Numbered from the stretch's first letter, positions 16,711-25,566 are shown. The stretch is 64,000 nt of DNA from DATENM01 sp045807725 (GCA_045807725.1 JBJMGV010000009.1:19747-83746), one strand, 5' to 3'. Made by a program: numbers and translations. Notes: a model not told the origin generated them from the letters alone.

Positions 16711-16912
16711 CCGCGTAGCGGCTATCTGACCTTAGCCCGGCTTTTCAAAGCCGGGATCGAGAGCCGGTAATGGCTACACGTCGCGTCAGCGACGGCTGAA
16801 TCGGCGGTTATCAAGCGGCGCTGACGCGACGCACGCATTAAACCACACCTTAATCCGTGTGCTGAAGCACGCGGCTAAACTCAGCCGCTGCTACGCGGCA
16901 GCTAACCGCATC
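16711..16912. repeat. Cluster of extragenic palindromes
   Basis: Several independent hairpins stand in a row: CCCGGCTTTTCAAAGCCGGG (16736-16755), CGTCGCGTCAGCG (16779-16791) with CGCTGACGCGACG (16819-16831), GTGCTGAAGCAC, and GCGGCT with AGCCGC. The cluster opens with CCGCGTAGCGG and closes with CTACGCGGCAG, so the whole can also fold end to end. It fills the 16.6-16.95 kb gap between the convergent amidohydrolase and subtilase genes. The words resemble those at 14.3-14.6 kb. Confidence 0.8.
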
Positions 16913-16949
16913 ATTCTTCCTGACGATGATTTGTTAATGAGCGATTGAA

Positions 16950-18374
16950 TTATTCGCGGCGGAAGGCGAACGGGTCGGAGCGTAAGCCTGTGCTTCGCGT
17001 ATAAACGGTGATCGCCACGTCAACGCCGCGCGGCAACATCGCGGTCGCGTCGGTCTTGCTCATCAGGCGAGTGATCTCGCCATTGGCGGCGATGAAGCCG
17101 GCGGGATACTTGAGCTTGCCCGCCGTCTGTCCGTTGATCTCGATGATCGAATCACCGACCGCGAAGTGTTCGCCCTCGACGATGATCCGGCCCGACGCGC
17201 CTTTCATAAAGACGCCGCTGATCGTCGGCACGGGGCCGGTCGTCTGTCCATCGAGCGCGGCAATCGCGGCACGCAAGTTCGGGCGCGGGCCGATGCGTTT
17301 GCTCACGTCGCCGGCCTGCGGCGTGCCGGTCGCACGCAACAACTGGCGCAAGGCGGGCGGCGAAAGCGGCGACTGGCCTTTCGCTTTGACGATGCTTTCG
17401 AGCAAGGCTGCCGCGCCCGTAACCATCGAAGCGGCCCCCGATGTTGCGCCGAAATCAATTGTGTACCAGTTATTCTCGCCCAGTTCGTGACGCAGATCGC
17501 CATAGCCCGTGGTCGTGATGTAACGCCCCCAACCCTGCACGTCAACGATGGAGCCGTAGTTCGATTCCGCCGTGCGCGTGCGGTCAGGCCCCGGCCCGTA
17601 GACGCCGCCTTCGGGCAATCCTGCGCCGACAAATATCGCGCCCGAATCGCGCTTCGTGCGATCAAACTTGCCATCGTAAGCCGCGTCGTCGAGATTCTCC
17701 GCGCCGTTACCCGCCGATTCGATGACGATGATGCCCTTCGTGGTCGCCGCTTTGATGGCGTTGAAGATGTCCGGCTCAAATTCGATGGGAACCAGCCCGC
17801 GCCCGCTCAGCGGGTCAAAGTGCGGCCCTTGCACAGACTGTTGTTCGAGCAGGATCACGTCGCCTGCTTCCATCGCGTCGGCGGCGCGGCGAATGGCGGC
17901 GACAACATCGGGCGTGCTGCCGCCGGTCAGCGGGTTGATCAAGCCGAGTTGCGCGCGGTTGGCGATGCCCGTGATGCCTTTGCCATCGTCGGCGGCGATG
18001 ACTTCGCCGATAACTGCCGTGCCGTGATTCCAGCTCGCTTCGTTGATGGCCTGGTCGGGCAGCGGGTTGACGCCTTTGACGTAGATGAAGAGGTTCGAGG
18101 CGGCGGCGACGAGGTCGTTGTGGGTCAGGTTCCAGTTGTATTCAATGTCACAAATGCGCACGTTCTCGCCGCGCCCGCCGGGCAGCGTCCAGGCGTAACG
18201 CGCATCGATGCCGAGCGGCGCGGCATTGAGATAACCTTGGAAGCTTTCCAGGTGATCGGGATCATCAACCAGCGCCCGCGAACGTGGCGCGAGCGGCGAC
18301 GCAATCGCCGCCAGACAAGAGACCGTCAGCAAAAACCGTATCAAAGATGAGAGCCGCAGCCGTCTATTCAACAT
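16950..18374 (-). CDS. Secreted subtilisin-family (S8) serine peptidase
   Basis: A 474-residue exported protein. The signal peptide is at about 1-33 (RFLLTVSCLAAIASPLAPRSRA). The S8 catalytic order is present: Asp in VRICDIEYNW, His in SWNHGTAVIGEV, the oxyanion Asn in IVIESAGNGAEN and Ser in DFGATSGAASMVTGAAALL (GATSGAAS replaces the common GTSxAxP). The C-terminal 90 residues (PTISGVFMKGASGRIIVEGEHF) look like an IPT/TIG-type beta domain used for adhesion or substrate binding. It is expected to act outside the cytoplasm. It stands alone and is convergent with the amidohydrolase gene. Confidence 0.9.
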   Translation of the reverse strand: MLNRRLRLSSLIRFLLTVSCLAAIASPLAPRSRALVDDPDHLESFQGYLNAAPLGIDARYAWTLPGGRGENVRICDIEYNWNLTHNDLVAAASNLFIYVKGVNPLPDQAINEASWNHGTAVIGEVIAADDGKGITGIANRAQLGLINPLTGGSTPDVVAAIRRAADAMEAGDVILLEQQSVQGPHFDPLSGRGLVPIEFEPDIFNAIKAATTKGIIVIESAGNGAENLDDAAYDGKFDRTKRDSGAIFVGAGLPEGGVYGPGPDRTRTAESNYGSIVDVQGWGRYITTTGYGDLRHELGENNWYTIDFGATSGAASMVTGAAALLESIVKAKGQSPLSPPALRQLLRATGTPQAGDVSKRIGPRPNLRAAIAALDGQTTGPVPTISGVFMKGASGRIIVEGEHFAVGDSIIEINGQTAGKLKYPAGFIAANGEITRLMSKTDATAMLPRGVDVAITVYTRSTGLRSDPFAFRRE

Positions 18375-18585
18375 CGCTCCTGGTTCAACTCGATGATTGA
18401 GAGCTAACGAGGCGATTGTATGGGCCGCTTCGCAGTGGTGTCAAGATAGGGCGCTGCGACGTTACGCCGCGCGGTGACTCAGGTTATCGTTTCAGCCGCC
18501 GAACTTTCGCCAACGGCGGCTCGTAACGACTAAAGGCAGCAGCAAACCACGCACTGCCATTCAATCCAATCAAAGGAGACTGCTT

Positions 18586-18768
18586 ATGCTCGGCACATTA
18601 TTATGGATCGCGGCCATCATCTTAGATATTTTCGCCATCACCCACGTGATGAACTCAAACCGCGACACCTTCTCAAAGATCGTCCTGATCGCGTTGATCC
18701 TGCTGGTGCCGATCTTCGCCGCCGGGATTTACCTGCTGATCTTCCGCGACAAAAGCTACGCCGTTTAA
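18586..18768 (+). CDS. 60-residue membrane protein, PLDc_N-like
   Basis: MLGTLLWIAAIILDIFAITHV then FSKIVLIALILLVPIFAAGIYLL gives two membrane helices joined by a short polar loop, ending FRDKSYAV. The pattern matches the small phospholipase D-nuclease N-terminal-like family of two-helix proteins. The function of stand-alone members is unknown. AAAGGAG lies at good distance before the ATG. Confidence 0.75.
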   Translation: MLGTLLWIAAIILDIFAITHVMNSNRDTFSKIVLIALILLVPIFAAGIYLLIFRDKSYAV

Positions 18769-18809
18769 TGCAACTGCACCTCGCACACGGCTGACTTGCA
18801 GTTCCCGCG

Positions 18810-18870
18810 ATTGACCGCCGCAGGCATTCTCCTCGAAAGCCTCTCTTGCTCCGTGCTTGCGGCGGTCAAT
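18810..18870. repeat. 13-bp inverted repeat between convergent genes
   Basis: ATTGACCGCCGCA (18810-18822) and its exact complement (18858-18870) flank a 35-bp loop, between the 60-residue membrane protein and the receiver gene. A bidirectional termination or processing role is possible. There is no clear T-run. Confidence 0.55.
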
Positions 18871-18952
18871 CGGTCTTGCCTGCCTCGCTTTCTCCAACGA
18901 GTAATTTTCCCTACATCGTCAGGCGATTCAAGGAACCGAAGGCAGAAAGAGA

Positions 18953-19357
18953 TTAGTTGCAGTATAACGCGGGCTGATTTGTGCTATCGCCCACCGGACT
19001 CATACAGATGGCTATCGTCTGTAACAACTCATCAATGTCCGGCTTGATGATGTAGGCCCGCGCGCCGGCTCGCAGCGCCGCTTCAAAATCGGCGCGGTCG
19101 AATTCGCAAGAGTAGAAGATCACCGTTGCCTGCGAATCATTCGCGCAGAGCTGCCGGCAGAGGTCAGTGCCCCGCCCGTCTGAAAAGTAACTGTCCAGCA
19201 CGTAGAGCGCGGGCGGACGGTCGTGAGCGGCCTTGAGCGCGTCGGCCACCGAGCGCGTCGTCGCGGCAGCGTAACCGATCTGGCCCAGCAAAGCGGCCAT
19301 CATCGTGCCATTGTCTTCGTTCTCGTCCACCACCAGTATATGCGGCTGTTCGTTCAC
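18953..19357 (-). CDS. Stand-alone response-regulator receiver domain
   Basis: A 134-residue CheY-like protein with no output domain. The acidic pocket is D11-E12 (ILVVDENED), the phospho-acceptor is D55 (LYVLDSYFSD), the Thr/Ser switch position is S83 (IFYSCE) and the conserved Lys is K105 (YIIKPD). A 20-residue tail follows. It should be phosphorylated by a histidine kinase encoded elsewhere. No kinase is nearby; the Crp/Fnr regulator lies about 150 bp upstream on the same strand, so co-transcription is possible but not evident. Confidence 0.9.
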   Translation of the reverse strand: MNEQPHILVVDENEDNGTMMAALLGQIGYAAATTRSVADALKAAHDRPPALYVLDSYFSDGRGTDLCRQLCANDSQATVIFYSCEFDRADFEAALRAGARAYIIKPDIDELLQTIAICMSPVGDSTNQPALYCN

Positions 19358-19504
19358 TCTCTTCTCCTTGTTCGTTTAAAGCAGCAAGCTGCCGGTAGTT
19401 TAATTCTTACTGAATCCCGGTAGGATGAATTTACCAGAGCGGCGGTGAGGGGTCTGTAGGGCAGCGAACTAATAGCAAATGGATAAGGCAATAAGGGAGG
19501 TTAC

Positions 19505-20218
19505 TTAGCTGCTGAATAACCAACTGAATGCTCTGGCGATCATCGCGTAGCATTCGCAAGAGGCGGCCTCAAGCCCCTGCCGGTCGAGAATCCGAATGCG
19601 GCCACGGCTGTAATCGATCATCCCCGTGTCTTGGATCAGGCGCGCGGCAATTGTCACGCCCGGTCGATTGACGCCGAGCATCGCCGCCAGAAATTCCTGC
19701 GTCAAGTTAATGTCGTTTGAACGCACGGCATCCTGGCTGGTCAGCAGCCAGCGACACAACCGCTGTTCGATGGAATGGAAGCGGCTGCAAACGACCGACT
19801 GCGTGAGCTGCATCATCATCGATTGCGTGTAGCGCAGCATCACCGCTTGCAGCGAGGCGAGCTGACTGCACGCCTGCTTGAACTGGTCCGCCGGCATTCG
19901 CAGGCCGTCGTCGGCCAGTTGCATCGTAGCGTGATGTTCGGATATGCCGCCACCGAGAAAAGCCTGCAAGCCGGTGACGCCTTCATAGCCGACCATACCG
20001 ACTTCGATGTTGCCGCCTTCCTGCGTGTAAGAGATCAGCGAACTCATGCCGCGATTATGAAAGTAGACATAATCGATTGGCGCGCCGATGTGATAAAGGA
20101 TCTGGCTGAACGGCAAGTGGATCGGTTCAAGTTGAGGAAGCAGTCGCTCGCGGTCTGCCGCCGGAAGGTTGAGAAGGATGCGGTTTTCGATCTGTTGGCC
20201 CGGCTCTATATTACTCAT
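19505..20218 (-). CDS. Crp/Fnr-family transcription regulator
   Basis: A 237-residue protein starting MSNIEPGQQIENRILLNLP. A longer frame to 20263 is possible, but this ATG gives the standard family start. The N-terminal cyclic-nucleotide-binding-like barrel includes ILYHIGAPIDYVYFHNRGMSSLI and EVGMVGYEGVTGL. A long dimer helix follows, then a C-terminal HTH_Crp (about residues 165-215: DINLTQEFLAAMLGVNRPGV). It lacks the phosphate-binding RxxS of true CRP and the Cys cluster of FNR, so the ligand is unknown. This subtype is common in Acidobacteria and Bacteroidetes. Confidence 0.88.
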   Translation of the reverse strand: MSNIEPGQQIENRILLNLPAADRERLLPQLEPIHLPFSQILYHIGAPIDYVYFHNRGMSSLISYTQEGGNIEVGMVGYEGVTGLQAFLGGGISEHHATMQLADDGLRMPADQFKQACSQLASLQAVMLRYTQSMMMQLTQSVVCSRFHSIEQRLCRWLLTSQDAVRSNDINLTQEFLAAMLGVNRPGVTIAARLIQDTGMIDYSRGRIRILDRQGLEAASCECYAMIARAFSWLFSS

Positions 20219-20332
20219 GGCGCTCGTCACCGTTGCACTCACGAGTCCACGCGCTTGAGTCAATAACTACTCTATCACCTCTGAGCAGGGAGACAAAGTA
20301 ACAAGCAAGACGGGGCCATTCCATTCATCGCT

Positions 20333-21352
20333 TCACGGCTTGCCGGCGTAATAGCCCTGGCGCGCGCGTATGCGCAGGTCGGGCCGACCGGGCGCGCGCA
20401 CGCTGATGCGCCTGAAGCCATTCGTCGGCTCGCCGGTCGCGTAGTAACCGAACAGGTATTGCGCCTGAAGCTCGGCGGCGATCTGGCTAAAGACCGTAGG
20501 CAGCTCTTCGACCCTGGCGAGATTGAACGCCTTGCCGCCGGTCTCCGCCGCGAGCGATTCCATAAAACGTTGGCCTTTGAGGCTGATAGTATTCAAGCGA
20601 ATGCCGCCGCCGCTCGGGTTGATCGCGTAAAAGAGGCAATCGCCCTTTTGCAGCTCGCGCAAGGCGTCCGGGAGCTTATGCCGCACGCTGTAGTTTTCTT
20701 CGCCGTCAGAGATGACGACCAGCACGCGACGGCTGCCGGCGTCGGCGCTCTTTTCAAGGTACGCGGTGGCATCAACGACGGCGTCGAAAAATGCGGTCGG
20801 TTCTTTGAGCGGGCCAATCGAATGGATGCCGGCGATGGCTTCTTCGCCGCTGGTCGTGCGCGCCTTGACCAGCTTCGGCGTGATGCCTATCGAAAACAAC
20901 GAAACGCTGTCGCCGGGCTTGAGCACGTCACGGATGAATTGCGTGGCTGCTTGCTGTTCAAGCGTGAACTGCGCGTTGGTGCTGCCCGACACGTCGAACA
21001 GCAACGCGATGTCCACAGGCGTCTTGCCCGGCTCGCCGAGCGCGACGACCTGTTGCGGGCGACCCTCTTCTTCGATGACCATCTCTTCGGCCTTCAAGTC
21101 TTTGACTGGCTGGCCTGCCGCGTCCGAAGCCGACACCGGAACCATAACCAGCCGCGCGCCGAGGCGGACGGGTTCGTCCTGATCTTTTTGATCCTGCGGC
21201 GGCGCGCTCTGTTGCGGTTTGGGCGCGGGCTTGCTCTGTGTCGAAGACTGATTGGCGCGCTCAGTTTGCGACAAGCCCGAACGAACCGACCCGGCCAGAA
21301 GAATCAGGCCCAACAAGAAAACGAAGAGAATGTTTCGATCACGTGAACGCAA
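20333..21352 (-). CDS. VWFA-related acidobacterial secreted protein
   Basis: A 339-residue exported protein. The TTG start at 21352 is supported by a perfect AGGAGGTGAG about 8 nt ahead. The signal peptide ends about residue 29 (SGLSQ), a Gln/Pro/Lys-rich linker follows, then RLGARLVMVPVSASD..VKDL opens the TIGR03436-type VWFA domain. MIDAS is DVSGST (D120, S122, S124), with ISDGEENYS further on. The C-terminal AQYLFGYYATGEPTNGFRRISV is the family ending. Such proteins are massively expanded in Acidobacteria and thought to act in surface adhesion or assembly; the precise role is unknown. Confidence 0.92.
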   Translation of the reverse strand: MRSRDRNILFVFLLGLILLAGSVRSGLSQTERANQSSTQSKPAPKPQQSAPPQDQKDQDEPVRLGARLVMVPVSASDAAGQPVKDLKAEEMVIEEEGRPQQVVALGEPGKTPVDIALLFDVSGSTNAQFTLEQQAATQFIRDVLKPGDSVSLFSIGITPKLVKARTTSGEEAIAGIHSIGPLKEPTAFFDAVVDATAYLEKSADAGSRRVLVVISDGEENYSVRHKLPDALRELQKGDCLFYAINPSGGGIRLNTISLKGQRFMESLAAETGGKAFNLARVEELPTVFSQIAAELQAQYLFGYYATGEPTNGFRRISVRAPGRPDLRIRARQGYYAGKP

Positions 21353-21378
21353 GGCCGCTCACCTCCTGATAATGAAAT

Positions 21379-21470
21379 GGGGCGTGACCCCGGCCCGGCA
21401 AGGACAGCTTCATCATCCGATAATTCTCAATTCGGATTCTGTTGCGCCTTCGGATCGAACGTCACGCCCC
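21379..21470. repeat. 10-bp inverted repeat with long loop in the ompA-like/VWFA gap
   Basis: GGGGCGTGAC (21379-21388) and GTCACGCCCC (21461-21470) are exact complements 72 bp apart, lying in the leader of the VWFA gene downstream of the OmpA-type gene on the minus strand. On the plus strand GCCGTTTTTG follows the right arm. It could act as a weak terminator or as an mRNA-processing structure. Confidence 0.5.
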
Positions 21471-21491
21471 GCCGTTTTTGTTACGCCAATC

Positions 21492-22526
21492 TTAGTGCGA
21501 CTGGCTGGTCACTGAACGGTCAACATTAACCGGCGAGGTCAGGCCGCGATTGACCATCAGCTTCACCTCGACGCGGCGGTTCTGCTTGCGCCCTTCGCGC
21601 GTCGTGTTGTCGGCCACCGGCATCGCTTCGCCGTAGCCGAACGGCAGGACGATGCGGCGCAGCGGAATTTCGTGCTGTGCGAGATAGCGCATCACGGCCT
21701 CGGCGCGTCGTTCGCTCAGCCGATCATTCAAGCTCTCCGAGCCATCCGATGACGCGAAGCCGCGCACTTCGATGACGTAGCCCTTCTCGCTCTTGGCCCG
21801 CGTGGCAACCTCGTCGAGCAGGGCCTTGCCTTCCGCCGTCAGCACGGCGCTGCCGACTTTGAAGTTGACGGTGGCAGTGTTCTTCTCTTCGTACTCGTCG
21901 AGCGACGAAATACGGTCGTTGGTTTTGTTGACGCCTTCGATAGCTTGATCGGCGCTCTGCTGCGCTGCCGCCGCGCCGCCCTTGGCGAGATTAGCGACCT
22001 GGCTCAGTTCTTCGACCTGGCCCGACAGGCGTTGCGCGTTCTGCTCGGCCTCGCTCAGCCGCGTCTCGGCCTGGCCGACGCGGTTCTCGACCGGCACGAC
22101 CGTCGAGTTGATTGAAACAGCGATGCGCTGCGCGTCGCTTGAGAACTTGATCCTGTCGGCAACGACATTGCCCGACGCATCGCCACGCCCTTCGACTTCA
22201 ACGAAGAGGCCGCGCTGCACGTCCGCCGAGCTATATTTCTTCCCGCCGCGAAACGGGTTGCTCTTCTTCTCTTCGATCTTCGTGTTGCCGGCAATCTGCA
22301 CATTCACTTCGCTGCCGCTGGCGTCACGCACCGTGACCGTGTCGTTCTCTTTCCTGAGAACGGTGCCCTGCACTTTCATCTTCTGGCCAGAAGCAACCTG
22401 CGATTGCATCTTGCGCGAATCATTGTGCGCGCTCTGCGCATTGTTATCTTGATAGGCCATGACCGAAGTGGTCAGCGCCAACAACAGGGACAGCACGAAC
22501 AGATTCAACAGCGATACCTTTTTCAT
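21492..22526 (-). CDS. OmpA-family protein with DUF5666-like N-terminal domain
   Basis: A 344-residue exported protein. The start at 22526 has GGAGAA six nt upstream, and the signal peptide ends about TSVMAYQ. Residues about 50-135 (VQGTVLRKENDTVTVRDASG, NPFRGGKKYSSADVQRG, VVADRIKF) form a DUF5666/OB-like beta domain. About 145-205 is helical and coiled-coil-like (GQAETRLSEAEQNAQRLSGQ). The C-terminal OmpA domain has YVIEVRGFASSDGS and LNDRLSERRAEAVMRYL, which bind peptidoglycan diaminopimelate. There is no beta-barrel, so it is probably a periplasmic wall-binding protein. It precedes the VWFA gene on the same strand by 140 bp. Confidence 0.9.
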   Translation of the reverse strand: MKKVSLLNLFVLSLLLALTTSVMAYQDNNAQSAHNDSRKMQSQVASGQKMKVQGTVLRKENDTVTVRDASGSEVNVQIAGNTKIEEKKSNPFRGGKKYSSADVQRGLFVEVEGRGDASGNVVADRIKFSSDAQRIAVSINSTVVPVENRVGQAETRLSEAEQNAQRLSGQVEELSQVANLAKGGAAAAQQSADQAIEGVNKTNDRISSLDEYEEKNTATVNFKVGSAVLTAEGKALLDEVATRAKSEKGYVIEVRGFASSDGSESLNDRLSERRAEAVMRYLAQHEIPLRRIVLPFGYGEAMPVADNTTREGRKQNRRVEVKLMVNRGLTSPVNVDRSVTSQSH

Positions 22527-23108
22527 AATGTTCTCCAATTTGATCTGAGATGAGTTTCATGTAAATTGAAGGTCGCGTAGCCGCCTGCCATAAAGGAACG
22601 GAACGAGCGCGGCTGATGACCTCCTGCTTTCGGACGCGGTTCAAGATTGACTGCCACATTGACTGATGAGCGCGCGGTGTGACCGCTAACGGTCAGCCCG
22701 CCGATGCACTTGCCGCGTCCAACAATCTTTTTCAAGCACATCTCGAACTTGTTCATCCTTCGCTGTGAGTGTGCAAGCGCCGTGCAAAAGCGGCAGCCAC
22801 GCCAACGATGAGAGCTAAAGCGCTGTCATTACATTCTTTCAACGCCGCGCGCGTCATAGGCTGCGCCGATTGGTATGTAATTTTTTCGGAAAAAACTACC
22901 CGGCTGGGCTATTTCCATACGCCTTTCGGCACACGCGCCTGACGACCGCGCACGTTTGGCAACTCGACAAATCGGCGGGAATGCGACATAAGTAATGAAT
23001 AGGTGTGAAGGGCTGCGGGCCGGACCAGCCCGTGTGGACTGCCTCGATTAACGGCGCAACTTCGACGCGACCAACTTGATTCCAGGTGCGGTCAGAGGGG
23101 AGTCCATC
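22527..23108. other. 580-bp intergenic region without a supported gene
   Basis: This divergent gap lies between the OmpA-type gene (minus) and the small secreted protein (plus). Short minus-strand frames at 22444-22756 overlap the OmpA start and have no convincing ribosome site. No strong repeat, tRNA or terminator was seen. Promoters for both flanking genes must lie here, but I cannot place them with confidence. Confidence 0.5.
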
Positions 23109-23636
23109 TTGAGAAAAGCTTTCATCGTCATTCTCGTTTGCATCATCACCATTGTGTCTGCCAGCGCAACCGCGCAGACGCGGCGGCGCAGCCCTGCTCG
23201 CCGCAACGCGAGCGCCGCCAAAGCGGCGGCTGAAAAATCATCGGCTGAAGTGAAGGCCGGTGCCGCGCGAGTCGCCGCGCAGATCAAGACCCTGACGCAC
23301 TTCGTCTACCTGTACGGCGGCATCGCCAGAGGCATTGCGTCAGTCGATCAGGCCGCCAGCCAGAAAGAAGCCTCGCCTGCGACCATCGAGCAGAACAATC
23401 GCAACAAGGCGAAAGTGAGAGAGAGCCTCACGAGCCTGCGCGAAGGGCTGGACAAGCTGGAGAGCGATTTCCGTTTCAACCCTTCGCTTTCGACATACTT
23501 CCCTTACCTGTCGGGCGTCGCGCACGCGGGCGAGACGGCTGAAACCCAGGCGGCGGCCAATCGCTTCGACGACGCCGGCAAATCTCTGCTCAAGATCATC
23601 GACCAGTTGGCCGACGCGCTCGCCGCGATGCGTTGA
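23109..23636 (+). CDS. Small secreted helical protein of unknown function
   Basis: About 175 residues. The TTG at 23109 follows GAGGGG by 8 nt and gives a compact signal peptide (LRKAFIVILVCIITIVSASATAQT). A basic linker (RRRSPARRNASAAKAAAEK) leads to a predicted four-helix region (VAAQIKTLTHFVYLYGGIARG, KVRESLTSLREGLDKLES, FDDAGKSLLKIIDQLADAL). No family is recognised. It lies just upstream of argR, but the argR promoter region separates them. Confidence 0.65.
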   Translation: MRKAFIVILVCIITIVSASATAQTRRRSPARRNASAAKAAAEKSSAEVKAGAARVAAQIKTLTHFVYLYGGIARGIASVDQAASQKEASPATIEQNNRNKAKVRESLTSLREGLDKLESDFRFNPSLSTYFPYLSGVAHAGETAETQAAANRFDDAGKSLLKIIDQLADALAAMR

Positions 23637-23721
23637 ACGCAAAACCTTCGGCCCTGCTGTTGGGTTCCAGTCAAGCCACCAGTGCCACGGCGGCGAGTCA
23701 CCCGCCGTGGCACATAATCGT

Positions 23722-23750
23722 TTGACGAAGATCAAACTTTTACGCATAAT
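23722..23750 (+). promoter_or_regulatory. Promoter of the arginine cluster (argR)
   Basis: TTGACG (23722-23727) and CATAAT (23745-23750) are separated by exactly 17 nt, a near-consensus sigma-70 pair. Transcription would start near 23757, about 48 nt before the argR ATG. The -10 is embedded in the palindromes listed next. Confidence 0.7.
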
Positions 23751-23789
23751 TATGCATCGTATTCAGTGAATATGCAGAGCTGCTGCATA
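23744..23789. promoter_or_regulatory. Candidate ArgR operator: consecutive palindromes over the promoter
   Basis: GCATAATTATGC (23744-23755) is a perfect palindrome covering the -10. TATTCA-G-TGAATA (23760-23772) is a second perfect one and contains the TGAATA half-site typical of ARG boxes. An AT-rich TGCAGAGCTGCTGCA follows at 23773-23787. Paired boxes overlapping the promoter are the usual arrangement for ArgR autoregulation in response to arginine. Binding is inferred. Confidence 0.6.
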
Positions 23790-23804
23790 TTCCTTTTATT
23801 TTCG

Positions 23805-24314
23805 ATGAAGACGGAACGGCAACAGAAGATTCTGGAGATCATCGGCGCGCGGCGCGTGGCGACTCAGCAACAGCTTGCCCGCGAACTGAAGCGGCGCGGC
23901 ATCGAGGCAACGCAGTCGAGCATCTCGCGCGACATCGTCGAGCTGGGCCTCACCAAGCTGCAAGGCCGCTACACTGCGCCGCAGGCCACTTTCGCCGGCA
24001 GCCCGGTCGTCGCCGTCGAAACTGCCGGCGACAATTTGATCGTCATCAAGACCGTCATCGGTCAGGCATCGGCGACGGCGCTGGCCATCGATCAAGCCAG
24101 GGTCAGCGAAGTCGTCGGCACTGTCGCCGGTGACGACACGCTCTTTGTCGCCGTCAAGAACATTGAGGCGCAGCGCGCCGCTATCAAGCAGATCACTCGT
24201 CTGTTCGCGCCGGCGACGGCCAATACCATCACGCCGCGCCGGTTGCCGGCCCGTCCGCGTCCACAACCTAACGGCGCGCGGCGCGCGACTCGCAGCGTCA
24301 CGCGCGCGCGTTAA
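23805..24314 (+). CDS. argR: Arginine repressor ArgR
   Basis: 169 residues from the ATG at 23805 (MKTERQQKILEIIGARRVATQQQL). The N-terminal winged helix has the family segment ATQSSISRDIVELGLTKLQGRYTAP. The C-terminal oligomerisation/arginine-binding domain includes DNLIVIKTVIGQASATALAIDQ and EVVGTVAGDDTLFVAVKN, with the GTVAGDDT arginine-binding loop. A 25-residue Arg/Pro-rich tail (RRLPARPRPQPNGARRATRS) is unusual and may add non-specific DNA contact. The Shine-Dalgarno is not evident. It heads the arginine cluster and probably represses it, including its own promoter. Confidence 0.93.
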   Translation: MKTERQQKILEIIGARRVATQQQLARELKRRGIEATQSSISRDIVELGLTKLQGRYTAPQATFAGSPVVAVETAGDNLIVIKTVIGQASATALAIDQARVSEVVGTVAGDDTLFVAVKNIEAQRAAIKQITRLFAPATANTITPRRLPARPRPQPNGARRATRSVTRAR

Positions 24315-24351
24315 TCATCGCTCGCAATTATTTCCTGGAGAGTTCATCGCA

Positions 24352-25566
24352 ATGTCGAAAGAGAAGATCGAAAAAGTCGTGCTCGCTTATTCCGGCGGAC
24401 TGGATACGTCAGTCATCCTGCGCTGGTTGAAAGAGACCTACGCCTGCGAGGTCGTCTGCTTTGCCGCCGACGTGGGCCAGGCCGAAGAACTTGGCGGCCT
24501 TGAAGAGAAGGCTATGGCGACGGGCGCGGCCAAACTCTACGTCGAAGACCTGCGCGAAGAGTTCGTGCGCGATTTCGTCTTCCCGGCGCTCAAGGCCAAC
24601 GCCGTTTACGAAGGCATCTACCTGATGGGCACGTCGCTGGCTCGCCCGCTGATCGCCAAGAAGCAGATCGAGATTGCTCGCCAGGAAGGCGCGCAGGCCG
24701 TCGCTCACGGCGCGACCGGCAAGGGCAACGATCAGATCCGCTTCGAGCTGACCTACTACGCGCTCGAACCGAACATCCGCGTCATCGCGCCGTGGCGCGA
24801 GTGGGGATTCAAGTCGCGCTCGGACTTGATCGCTTATGCCGAGCGCCACGAGATTCCGGTGACGGCGACGAAAGAGAAGCCTTATTCGATGGATCGCAAC
24901 CTGATGCACATCAGCTACGAAGGCGGCATCCTCGAAGACCCGTGGGCCGAGCCGCCCGACAACATTTTCATCCTCACGCAATCGCCCGAAGACGCGCCGG
25001 ATAAGCCCGCCTATGTCGAGATTGATTTTGAAGCGGGCATCCCGGTCGCCGTTGACGGCGAACCGTTGTCGCCGGCGACGCTGCTTGATCGCTTGAATAA
25101 GATCGGCGGCACGCACGGCATCGGTCGCATTGATCTGGTCGAGAACCGCTTCGTCGGGATGAAGTCGCGCGGCGTCTATGAGACGCCCGGCGTCACCATT
25201 CTGCAAGCCGCGCATCGCGCCGTCGAGTCGCTCGCGCTGGACCGCGAAGTCTCGCACCTCAAAGACTCGCTCAACACGCGCATCGCCGAGATGATCTATT
25301 ACGGCTTCTGGTACACGCCGGAGTTTGAAGCCATCCGCGCCTTGATTGATGAGACGCAGAAGAATGTCACCGGCACGGCGCGGCTCAAGCTCTATAAAGG
25401 CAACTGTCTGGTGGTGGGCCGCCGCTCGCCGTTCTCGCTCTACTCAGAGGCGTTCGCTACCTTCGAGCGCGACACGGTCTATAACCAGCGCGACGCCGAA
25501 GGCTTCATCAAGCTGAACGCGCTGCGCCTGCGAATGCGGCAGATGGCGAAGCAGAGTAATGAGTGA
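24352..25566 (+). CDS. argG: Argininosuccinate synthase
   Basis: 404 residues starting MSKEKIEKVVLAYSGGLDTSVILRWL at the ATG preceded by CTGGAGAG. A longer in-frame reading starts inside argR and is rejected. The ATP-binding PP-loop SGGLDTS, the GKGNDQIRFE segment (citrulline/aspartate binding) and SMDRNLMHISYEGGILEDP are all intact. It joins citrulline and aspartate, using ATP to AMP and PPi, giving argininosuccinate. It lies 37 bp after argR. argH, the next enzyme, is not in the window. Its stop codon sits inside a short inverted repeat. Confidence 0.97.
   Translation: MSKEKIEKVVLAYSGGLDTSVILRWLKETYACEVVCFAADVGQAEELGGLEEKAMATGAAKLYVEDLREEFVRDFVFPALKANAVYEGIYLMGTSLARPLIAKKQIEIARQEGAQAVAHGATGKGNDQIRFELTYYALEPNIRVIAPWREWGFKSRSDLIAYAERHEIPVTATKEKPYSMDRNLMHISYEGGILEDPWAEPPDNIFILTQSPEDAPDKPAYVEIDFEAGIPVAVDGEPLSPATLLDRLNKIGGTHGIGRIDLVENRFVGMKSRGVYETPGVTILQAAHRAVESLALDREVSHLKDSLNTRIAEMIYYGFWYTPEFEAIRALIDETQKNVTGTARLKLYKGNCLVVGRRSPFSLYSEAFATFERDTVYNQRDAEGFIKLNALRLRMRQMAKQSNE

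Noticed and set aside
17166..18350. 394-codon frame opposite the subtilase
   Set aside because: Antisense to an intact S8 peptidase with all catalytic residues; no domain features of its own.
22444..22756. Two short minus-strand frames around the OmpA gene start
   Set aside because: They overlap the OmpA start in other frames and lack good ribosome sites.
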